Below are positions 12,101 through 24,100 of a stretch of 64,000 bases of DNA, in pieces (position 1 is the stretch's first letter; every line of letters starts with the position of its first letter). This DNA is from Mesaphorura yosii (taxonomy: Eukaryota > Arthropoda > Collembola > Poduromorpha > Tullbergiidae): assembly GCA_009869945.1 (NCBI GenBank), contig WIXG01000319.1, forward strand, positions 1 to 64,000. The letters run 5' to 3'. A program made the translations under genes and the position numbers. The notes under the pieces were generated by a model that was given only the letters and a program-made list of their open reading frames with translations, had not been told where the DNA came from and made no database searches.

Positions 12101-15100
12101 GTGAACACATGAAGTAAATCAAACTGCATTTGGCTGACAGAGAAAATGTCCCGTCATTCATTCACGAGTGCATTGGGACTGCACGGTCAATGAGAATGCG
12201 ATCTGCAACTGCAACAGAAAAGAGAAATGAGAAATGCTATACTGCATTTATATTGCATGAACTATTTCCGTCCATTTCTCATTGAACTGGTCCCACCTCT
12301 TGTTGCACATTCATTCGGAGTGGGCATGTTTTTGTTTTGTCATCAACAATGAATGTACATCATGTGGATATTTTAAGTGGTTTCCACTCGGCAGTCGCCG
12401 CAGTGCTGCGCAGTTACTCATCAAAATATTAATGAACAAAACTGCGCTTTGTTGTTTTCTGGCAACCAGTCGCCTGGTTCCGCTTTAATTTTCCACGATT
12501 TCTGGCTGAGTCTTTCACTTTGTGTGACGTGTTCTTAATCACCACTAAAATCCAAACTTACTGCCTGCTGCAGCCGAGACAATTACACAGAATAGTTTAT
12601 GGCTTTCATTTCTTCGAAATTATCAAATTGTGTGGTGCATTTTGCATTTAAATGCACAAGTCAGCGTGAAATGAAATCTTAAATTCAGAGCACCGAGCAA
12701 CCTCCCCGCATGTCCGTAGTAATTTCGGGTTTCATCAAATGCTAATGTTTGGGGTGTAAATATAAGCAAGGGATTACCGTCACAACATGTCACAGTTGCA
12801 CACATGACGGGAATTATTATGATCACATTATTACAATACAATGGCCATGGAAGGCGACGAGGAGAAGATTACCTCGCAGGACAATACGACTATGTGAACA
12901 AAACGAAACTGCACCTCGCATCGCGGCTTAAGCTTCGTCTTTTTACTAAAGTCCTAATTGTATTGAGTGTGTAATTTAGCAATAATCCAGCAGTAGCAAT
13001 AATGGAGGAAATGTCATAAATACTGGTTCCAAGCGTCGTTCATCCCTTCGCCGTGCCATTCCGTGCTCTTTGCTCTTGATTTAATAGACTCTGATCATGC
13101 AAAGCCTCTGCTCAGCACAGTCCTTTGCTTGCTATCTTAGGACAAGCAAACACAAGCCTATGGATCGGATGGGTGATAGTCACAAATTGGAGAGGACGAA
13201 ATGATTTGCATGACATAAATCCGACAGTCAAGCACCAAAGACCCAATGCGTACGTAAATGTGTGTAAGCTGCTGGCGCGCCAGCCAATCCCACAGACATT
13301 AAATGCCAGTGACGGAAGTTTAACATGGCTAATGAAGGTGTTTCGAATTCCCATTGAGCCTGGCTAGCCTACGAAATATGAAATAAACAGCTACCTTCGA
13401 TATAAAGCAATCACTCAGCGGAATCTCACCTTAAGAGAAAACTTTTGTGTGTTCACGCAATTCCAATTTTCTTTACAGCATAGTTTTTTGCATTAAGAAA
13501 TTGAAATGTTGGAAATAATTGCCAACGTCCATAAAAGTCCTTTTTCTGATGACTCGCTCGCTCGCCCGCTCTGACGAAATATGATGTGAGATGATAAATC
13601 TTACAGGCGAGGAATCTCTTCTTGCATGAACTTGTGACCCGTAAAATTGAGTCACGGAGAGAGCGATCTAAGTGTCTACACGCAATGACCAAATGCTTTC
13701 AAATGCACTTCGTGTCATTCAGGTTTCAACGCAAATTATAATCCGAGCCGCGCCAGCAACGCAGCGAAGTGCATCATACATCAAAAGTAAGAATTGTTAT
13801 TCCGTGCCTTTAATTGAGATTTGACAGGAAATTCCATTTTCTGCTCTGTTCTGCTGGAGACTCCCAACATTAACTTGCATGATTCATGGATTCATGATGC
13901 ATGGTAGATGGTTACAATGCATGGAATATTTCACTCGGACCTTCTTAAACAAGAGCGACATTCAAGCCTCGATAAATTCGAGTGTACTTAATAAATCTCA
14001 AGTGGAAATAAACATTTCATATTAAAGCAACCGAGCCAAGTATGCATAAATATAGGCAGACATTCCTTTCTGACCTTGAACTTGAAGTCGTATTCATTTG
14101 TATTTCACGAGCGCCTGAGCGCGTTCTGTTCGCTCGCCGACTTCGCGCCTGTCTCTGTGTAATGGCGTGTTGGCTTTCCCTGAACAGCGACTAGGCTTTA
14201 AGAATGCATTCTGACAAGTTTCCTTCATTCCGAAAAGAGAATTCGAGGTCTGACGAATTTTATGGGAAAAGTCAATTGATCTGATAGCAAAAGTGCTACC
14301 GTTTCGTACTTGCAGGCAATTCATGAAACGTACGAAAGTATTGGCTGACCGCCTTCCAATTCCGATACAGCACAGCAAAAATGATTGAAAGCGGTAATGT
14401 ACTGTTAGAAATTGATTGAATGATGACGCGATTCATATCTTTTAATGAGAAAAGGGCATGTCAGCACACATGAAGCTTCATTTCACGACACAACACTGAT
14501 TAGGAGTAGACAGGCAGGCAGATCGAGGCACATAACAAGATCAGATTATCTCGCCGACGCCGTGTTAATTCTCACACTTCATCCCCTTGCCTATATCCAT
14601 TGTAATTCCTAATCTGCACTTTTCCGTACAAGTAATCAACACTTGACCAACGATGCCCACATCTAAATTAGAAACAGATTTCAATTAAGGAGAACAAAAC
14701 CACAAAACAAGACTTTCCTGTCTTGTCCTTCACTTTGAGACGAAGAAAAGAAAGATCAGATACAAATTACTCGTAGTGTGGGTTTATCGTGAAACTTGAC
14801 TGACCCCAACTTCAAGCAAAGCAGGGAGAATTGACCAATTGCCTAGAGTGCGAATGCGTGGTCGATTGGTAGCCTCTCATGTACGAGTTGTTATTGTTTA
14901 AAGATCGGACAGGAAACTTTCCCCATACTTCACGATCCGTGGCAGTTTACCATCTGCATCCGCGACGCGTTGCTGCCTGCCCCATGTGTTTTGCTGCTAT
15001 TGGATAAAATACATAAAGTGAGAATAAACCGACACTTTATAACAATAACAATAAAAAAAACTTTATTCGTTTTTACCAGCCATTATACGAAAGCCGGCTT

Positions 15101-18100
15101 TTAAAGGCTCGGCGGCTCGATTCGCGATGCACTTCAATTCAAGCAGGAAAGACAACTCAATCGCCGACCGGCTGAACGCGATCGTTTAATAAAGAAATGA
15201 ATGTGAGCATTCATCCAGCACCGAATTATCATAAACTCACGAAACTTGAGACCACTTTTATGCCAGACAGTTAGGCAGGAATGAAATGGACCCGTTTTCG
15301 TCCGCTCCGCGCATGAGAATCACTCGGAAGATGGATATTAGTAGCGCGTATATAAATAACACTACCGAAAACTGCATTGCTCCATTGCATACTGTATTTC
15401 CCAGACAGATCAGCTCCAGAGTCAAGGCAAGTCAATCAACGTTAAGTTTTGATTTAACACTGAACGTGAACTTGAACCGTCAACCATCAACTTGAGCTTA
15501 ACCCTAAAAAGTTAACACAAACAGCATAGATTTTAAAATACACTCTCAATTCAAAGTGAACTTCTTTATTCTCCCTCGCTGGTGAACTGAACTTCTGAAA
15601 ACAACGTGTAGTAAAAAAAAAAAAGGCTGCCATTCAGGACCTGCTTATTATAATTTATTAAATAGATTACTCGTTGTTGAATGATTTGAAATGAAGTTGC
15701 AATGCTCGGCTTGAGCTGTACAAAAGGAGCAGGCAGGGAGCCGGCCTGGAGAAAAATGCGAAAGGCAAGGCACGGCTTCACTGCATTGCGGAATTGACTT
15801 TGACTCTTTTAAACAAGTTTCAAAAGTAAACATTCAACAACCACATTTAAGTAATGTATTAAATGCACAATCACAATACATCATGTATGAGCTTGAGCTT
15901 GAGTTCATGTTAAGAATTTTTTAGGAAACGAAGCCGTGAAACGGAGGGGAGAAGGAAACGGTTCGTGTAATGCTTTGCTGTGATACCAGATATCGATTAC
16001 AAAGAGATTCAAGAGTTATGACTCATAATCATCATTACTTTCGGCGGCACGGCGTTCTCTTTCGCGTAATAAGCAAGATGAATTATGTTCTAAAGTCCGC
16101 AATCTGCCACGGAAAGTTCAGGCTTATTATAATTCCAACCTAATAACACGCTGAATACACTGAACAAAGTGCTACCAGAATATTTTAATAAATAGCAAAA
16201 GTTCAGGTTTGTTTAACCAAAGTCATCCATTCGTATTCCGCGTTCCCTTTTCTCTTGGTTTCAGAATTCTCCCGAGACTCGAGACGAAGCAGAGATTCTC
16301 ATTCCTGTATTTTGCAATTCATACAGTAGCATAGAGCGAGAGTAAAGCGAACGGAGTCATATGGAATATGTATATGACGCTTCCAAGGAATTCTTGGGTG
16401 CGGGTGCTCATGGCGCCGTCGAATGTCAACTGAGGCGAGAGCAGCGAGAGACATGAGAATCAGCCACCGAAAGTGCATAAGAGAAACTCGGAACTGGGAC
16501 CAGGCTTCGTATTTCGTACTTACAAATTAGTGAGTGTGCTGGGCAATAAATCTTCGCGTAATAAGAGCGACGGTCAGAGGAGTTTGAGTTGCGAAATGTC
16601 GAAGCGAAGGCTTCACGAACAGTGTCGCAGTTTGATCATTTCCAGAACCCGAAAATGTAAAATGTGTAAAACCAGAAATAGAAAATAACTCTTGGGCGGG
16701 TCCAAATTTTATAAATTGACTCCTTCGACATTAACACACGATAAATTAATGTAATGGCACAAGATAGACTCAACATTTGCAGATGTGCGGTAATTTTTTA
16801 TTGAGTCAAGAGCCATCAAGACATTTCCGAACAAATAAATGCAAATTACACTATAACCCTTGGTACGATGTTGCGTGAAGTAATTGTCATTACTTTTGCC
16901 AAGAGCTCTTTGCAAATTGCAAATAATGTTCTTAAAATAATTTGTCTTCCCATCGACTCGTCAACCGAAGTGGGTTTGGTTTCGTTGCCTGTTGCTGCCG
17001 AGTTCATTTGCGTCGCAACCCCACGCAGCAGCGTCGAACGGTAGATGAGACCTGACAGATTTGATTGGAACGATAATATATTGCATCGACTAATTTATTT
17101 TTGTTACTCTTTCAGTCAGGCCAGTCAGTGAGTCTGTAAATCTTGTCTTATTTACTTTCATGCACTATTTGCCACGGTTATTGAGGCTGATGTACGCCGG
17201 GCTGTCATCACATGCTGGCTGACTGGGATTAGTGGCTGACATAAAGTAACGCATGCCTCACGTAGGCTTCGTTGCAATTCCTAAATTATGTACAATCAAT
17301 CACCAGTCACTGCAGAGGAGAAAATCCGAGCGTTATCCGTGCGGTTAATAATGCGTGCTCGCTCCAAGCGCAACTGCATTTTGTGTAACAAAGCTATCCA
17401 AATATCTGAGCGAATAAGTTATTCTTTGGCCCTTTATCGTAAGAGTCTATTACATACTTCCACACAAGCCTTCAATATTGCTAGCTTTGGGACTGGGGCT
17501 CCGGTCTTTCTTGGTAGTTTGTAGCCAAGTTTCACCAAACCAAAAGCTGAAAATCAGGCTCGAGACTAACTTTTACCAGTCGTAGTCTTGTCCTCGTTCA
17601 GCTCGGGATAATCAATAATCCATAAGTCATAAGCGCACACTATCATCGGAGTTGGTTTTCTCTACGCATTGTAAGCCCCTACGGCTAAAAATGGACCATA
17701 GATTGCTATTGCTGGTCGGTAAAAAGTGATTACACGACTGCATGACTGTCTCACCATGTAGGCAATTGGAGTTTGATATGTCAAGCTACCTTGAATCTTT
17801 CCATCGAATTCTAGCAACCAACCTTTCATCACTTTCATTACTCAGCTGCCCAGACCCGGCCCTGCCATTTAATTGTTTAAATGCACAAAGTATGTTACCC
17901 CAACTGAATTGCTCGTTGCTCCTGTTTTGCTCGCTCCCCAAATGGACATAAATCAATTCCAGCTTTTTTACAGGCTAAAGTGATTCATCACATGCGATCA
18001 GAGTGGAAGTTGTGCAAGGAAGGTGGTTGTATGATAAATGAATGAGGGACTAGCCCGACTGGCTTCAGCACTGCGGGGCCGTGATAAAAATACTACGTTA

Positions 18101-21100
18101 ATGTGGCATTCGTGCTGCAGTTCCGTTCTACTTTAAACAGCCGCCCTGAATCATATGATGACTATTTTAGTAGCATAATTACAGGTCTGCTTGCCCGTGG
18201 TTAAGATTTTATTGCCGGCGCGGGCACGAATGCATGGCTGAATCAATACCCAAACACAATTATGAGTTTTTCTATTCAAACATACGCTTAATTATTTACC
18301 CTTATTGACATACAACCTTTCTACAAGCGTGGAGAGCTGCGAGCGGTCTCATTCTCCACGCTCCGCACTTCGTCATCGATCCGGTTAGTCGATTTCTTAT
18401 CTGGCTGGCGATCAGTGAACGTAAAATGTTGTGGGGCTTCATTCGCATGCTGCGGCTGTCACTGCATTGCTCGTAACATGATCTTATTCGAATTTGAGGC
18501 AGTAACTTTGCATTTGTACAGGTTTAATGGTAATTTTATGCTTTTTATTACCAATCAATACCTTCTATTTTCACAACGAACTCGACAAAGTCTCATCCTA
18601 CATGCTCAGAAAGAAGGAATGAGCTACTTATCATAGAATTTCCACGGAACGTGCAATGAAATGCGGAGATAAAATCTTATTTAACAAGAGTGCTAAAGAC
18701 TCTTGATTTCTGTCTTGATTGCAGGCTTCTAGAATTACCTGGCATGCGACGTGCATGCGAGTCTGTTCCGAGCTCAAAATACCCGGCACGGCACGGCGAT
18801 GGTATTCGATGAATGCGAATACGAAATCATGGAGATTGGTTTTGCTTTCATCGAGCCAAAATGTAATAATAGTAATGATAGTTGGAGTTGGAAGCATGAC
18901 TTTGCGGCTTCTTTTTCCAACCAAGACGGTCGGTCGCAAAAGTTCCGCTGCTCGGCTGCTCTTCACGTACTTCTTTTTATAACCTTTCGGATTAAATGGC
19001 ATGCATGCGGATGTACTTGGAGCGCCGTGTAGTGCAGTATAACATTTCCATTTGGCAACCATGAGTACGACTTTGTCCCTGGCTTACTTTTGCCCGTGTT
19101 GAAGGGGAAAATAAATTTTTGATAGTACGCTAGTCGTATTAGCAGTAGCAGTAGAGAATTTCATGGCAAAGGCAATAGTCAGTAGTAAACGCACAGTTGC
19201 TAGTAATAATGTACGTTTGACATTCTCGTGACTCGCGCCCATGCACGCGAACCAGCGCGGTACAACGTGTGTAGTATCCCGTCTCGTCTTTATTTTATTC
19301 GATCCGAAATCGGGCGTTGTCGGTCTTTTTGCTTCGTGCGGTCTGCGTTACGGCGGCTGCGAAGAGCTGCTGTTACAACTTTCTCGTGATAGTACTACTT
19401 CAGAAGTAGTAAAAGTAGAATATGAATGCTGAGGCCAGACTGGAGCTGTGAATGCCGACAGCTATGTATTTTCTGGGTGCACACTTCTCCAGGATTCCAG
19501 GATCCAGACGCTGCAGAAGTATGAAAACGGCCGACCAAGGCATGGGCTTATTGATCGAGGCATTGTACTGTCTGTCTACGGGATACTCGACCAATTCATT
19601 ACATTCATAAAAAGTAGCCGAAACGAGCGGAGAAAGTTGCACCAGTTTTTTTAAGACGAGCACATGTTTACATTCCTCGACTCAAATTCTATTATACTAC
19701 ATAATTCTGAAAGGCCTACAATCAGAAGCTACGAGTGAAACTCAGTATATTCCGTTATTCCACGGCGAAATAAAGAATATTAAACGACGATGAATCATTT
19801 GAAGATTTGCGTTCCATCGATGATAAACATGGAAAACGGAAACTTAATTCGGTTCCGTCGTGATTCGCTCTTTGCTGGACTCATAACTTGAAATATGCAT
19901 AGAGCCTCGATTGAATGGCACAAGCCAATCTCAATCCCGGAAGTATTTGCACATTTTCAGGTCATAAAAATTACAAAGGCGACGTACAGCATGAAGCTCA
20001 GAAGACGAGTAAAAGTTTATGGCAATAAAATCTGAGTTAAGCCATGTAATTTGGACCAAACATTGTTTGATTACTTTATGGCTTTTGACCAGCAGGCCAG
20101 CAGTAGGCTCGGCCTGCAGCGCAAGTTTCCTCTTCAATGCAGTGGTTGCAGCACAGCTGTGACTTGGCTGGCGTGATGCAGATATTTGACATGAACTTTG
20201 ATATTCTGTGAATAGAAACTTTCATTGCTCTTCTTCCCTGTGGTCTGCCAGCCTGACTTGACCGAACCGTCCTGACATGCAGATTGCAGACAGCCGCACA
20301 GGGCACGGGAACAATTGAACCCATAAACATGTCATATCGCATTAGCCCAAGTGGTTAACCCCAATTTCACAAGTCGAGTGTGCGTAGACGCAGAACACAG
20401 ACAGAACAATGCAATGAAATGATACGAATTGACTCTCCGCATTGTTTTTCTCTCAGGACACGTCGCTTGTTGTTGTGTTTCTATCCCTGACTGACTCTCC
20501 ATTCGTGCGCGTGAGGAGATGACAAATGCAGAGAGAAAGAGATGAACAGAGCATACACAAATTACAATTTCTCAAAGTGCAGCACGGCGCAGAGTGCAGA
20601 CAGAAACGAGAAACCACATAATCCACATTCTCAATTAGAATCGAACCATATGCGTTCTGAGTTTTCTGTTTTATGACGATGAGTTCTACAGACAAGGCAA
20701 AACAAAGCGAGCGAAAGCGGTGGTCAACCCAAGCACACACAGTCGAATTTATATTATTATTGCTATATTCTGTGTTCGGGAGGGTAAGACCCTTGTCCTG
20801 AAAAGTTAATTACATTAAGCCCAGACCGCACCGATGTGTAGTGCGGCTCGGGCTAGCTGGCTTTGGCGATGGACTGGAATTCTTGATCTTGAGAGTGGAT
20901 CCGCGGCAGTTTAATTTTGGATGAGTTATTATTGCAATTATTATGTGGCCACTGTGGGGAAAGTGGAACGAGTTAAAAAGCTCAGACGGAAATCAAATAA
21001 AAGGTGATGCGAGTTGTTTCCTCGAATAGTCTGAGAACGAAAAGCGCCCTCTCTACTTCCGTGGCTGTGGCAGGCGGAGAATGGAAACCAAACAAATGAC

Positions 21101-24100
21101 AAAAATACCGATTTCTGAAATTTTACGGTCCGCCACTGCAGATATCAGCAACAGAAGGTGATTATCATAATCAATTGGCCTAGAATGGCCATGGATTTTC
21201 TTCACGCTCTGTCAGCTGGATTTTGACCAAGTCGGTTCAGCGTGCATCTGCAATGCAAATATTAACCGATTGCTTCCAAATAGAACTGGAATTATTTCGC
21301 ATGGTGAAATAATAATAAATGATTGCACACAATAAGCACCTAGACATTGTATACGTCAAGCTCTATTCCAGTCTTTCGAAGGAATTATTCTGAGGAAAGT
21401 AGAGTGCTATTGGTTGTGGTTTTGGACCATTTTACAGAAGTTTAGATACTTCGCACACGCGTGGTGTCTCGATGTTAAACTTAATGATGCTGGCAAACTA
21501 AGCACGGTTGCTTTGACCTTTCACCTTTTCATTGTCACATCATTCACAGTAATACGGAGAGGAGATCTTTAAAACTCTCGCATTATGCCTATTCCCAGCG
21601 AATCCGATTCACAGTTGGACTTGCATGATTGTCAATGCGAGTGAAGTGAGAATACAATGCAGATGCAGGAGATCAATTCTGTCTGTGTGTTTTTGTTTCG
21701 TAATTGGATACGGACAACGCGACGTGCAATTTCCATCCGCTTTTCATTGTAAAAGAAACAAGTACGAGCAGGAGTTCACCTAAACTTTGTTTGACTGCAC
21801 GGTTCATTGGAAAATCGAAGCCAGGTCAATATTGTGACAACGGAGAAGCGAGTCATCAGAACAAAGACCGTCGCTTTTTTGTTATTGTTATGCAGCATAA
21901 CATATAGAGAACAATGAAAAGTGAAAAGCATTTGTACAAGACAGAAAAGGGACTTTGTCGCATATCGTAGTTTTGTACAAGAGCCGCTTCGGTTCACTTA
22001 TTGCTTGATAATTCAGAGTCACAGTGAATCAATCCTGCTTTAGACTTTCGCCCGTTGCATTTTGGCCAGAACGAAATAGCAAAATATGCGTGCACCCAAA
22101 GTAAGGACGCAGTGCAAAAAATCGTACTTGGCACTTAGCCGTGTGCGGTTCAGGAAGAATGAGTCAATAATGAAGAACACCCGGTCTTAATGACAACAGC
22201 AACTGCGATGACTCACGCAGCAATTTTTCACTCCATTTATGAATACAAACCTCAGCGCTCTGTGCACCTAAGAATTGCAATTTTACATTCACATTTATGA
22301 TGATGACAAATAAATTATTTAACAGCTCCTAATAATGACTTTATGGCATCGCTGTTGCTTTCGCTAATTTTTACCCCATTCAAAAATTGAGAAGTAACAT
22401 TCAAATTGTATAGTAAACCATGAAAGATGTGGCACATGTCGTAATTCTCTCGACACGAACATACGAACCATGAACCAAGCTCGCCTTTTCCAATTGCCAA
22501 TAAAAACAGCCCCGTGCGCGTATTCTTTAGAACCGCTGAATCATTCTGAGAAAAGCATAAAAGCCAACAACTCCAGTCAAGCCCTGGAATGGCTGATGAT
22601 GTGATGACTAATTTATCTCTTCTTTTCCCTTACAGTTCTTCAGCCTTGCCAAAGAACATCCGTTTCTGAAAGCTGCATTGGGCCATAATTCAGGGACTTT
22701 GTATGCGCCGACTGACGATGCCATCGCAGAATACACGCGACAGAACCAAGTTCCACTGGCTAACAACACACTGCTTTACCATTTCAGTAAGAATTTCATC
22801 AATGCGCTAAATCCGCGACAGATTTTATTTTCGCCTTGAATTATTTAGCCAACGTTCCAAAATGGGCTTCTGATCTCGAGGACTCTGTGTCGACGGAAAT
22901 TGCTGGCAACTCGCCCATCTGGATAACCCGAAAGCATGGCGACATATTTCTGAATGATGCAAAGATTAAGCGGAGCAATCTCCTCGTCAAGATCGACAAC
23001 AATGGCTACGTACAAGTCGTGCATATAATTGACAAAGTGCTGGAACCAACAATTCCAATAATTCCCACTGCGACAAATCTCAATAATCCAGACGCGAAGA
23101 GGTATTTGGAGAACTCTGGTTCATTCCAGCCCTTCTACTACAACTACAACGCGGTTCAGTACAACCAAGCAAGAATCTCTGTCTCGTAAGTGAAGTGTTG
23201 AGGAATGCAATAATGCAGCAATACAACCTTGTCTCGCAATCAATCAATACTACTAATACTGACATGTCGCCTCTGCTCAAAATTAGGGACTTTGCTGCAC
23301 GAGTCGCAAAACTAAAGTTGCTGGACTTATTCAAGCATCCTGGACGCAACACATTTTTCATTCCAGTGAACGATGCTTTCAAGGTGAGAAAAAACCCTGC
23401 CGTTTGGTCATTGTACGACACAAATAAATTGAATATGAATCTTTCTTTATCCTTCATAAATAGAATCAAGCTAAAATTGGAAACGTTGACGAGAAAGTAA
23501 TCGCAGGGCACATTGTCATTGGTCGTGCAATCTTTCTGAACTCTGCCGATCTGGCACAGCCGTATGAAACATACGAAACTGCCGCAGGACCAAATAACTT
23601 CCCGGTGTACGTGTCATTGGACAAAGTCGGCGACACTTGTAAGTGCTTTGTGCCAGTCTCTTGATTGCTCATTCGATTGTGATTCATTGCATTGTGTTGC
23701 GACAAATCCATGCGCATGTAATTGAAGTTGACGTGCTGACAAAGGAAACGAAATTGAATTTGTGTGCTTGCGTAAAGCGACAAACCCAGAATCGAAGTCA
23801 AAGGACTTAATGAACCTCACTCCCACTGCATTCTTTTCTTTCGTTCGTGAATTCGCAGGGCAAGTGATGAGTGACAACAGGATCGAGTCGGTTTCCGCCA
23901 ACCACCAGAAGGGGAAAGTCGTGGCTCAGATTGTCAAAGGAAACATCCCCGTCCAAAACGGAGTGATTCACTTCATCAGCAAGCCCCTGGTCATCATCAA
24001 CTCGAATCTGTACGACGTTCTCGCGGTGAGTGAACGTTTGCGCACTTCCAACTCGAGTGCCAGCTCTTTCTCTCATCTTTCTGAAATCTATCAACAAATT

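Noticed and set aside
13271..13284. 14-bp palindrome GCTGGCGCGCCAGC
   Set aside because: Short enough to be expected by chance in 64 kb and has no associated feature.
15613..15624. A12 run that could mark a retroposed copy
   Set aside because: No upstream coding similarity or target-site duplication was seen; it is treated as a simple A-tract.
18631..19062. 143-codon minus-strand open frame in the long intron
   Set aside because: It overlaps two plus-strand open frames and has no recognisable motif, so it is probably chance.
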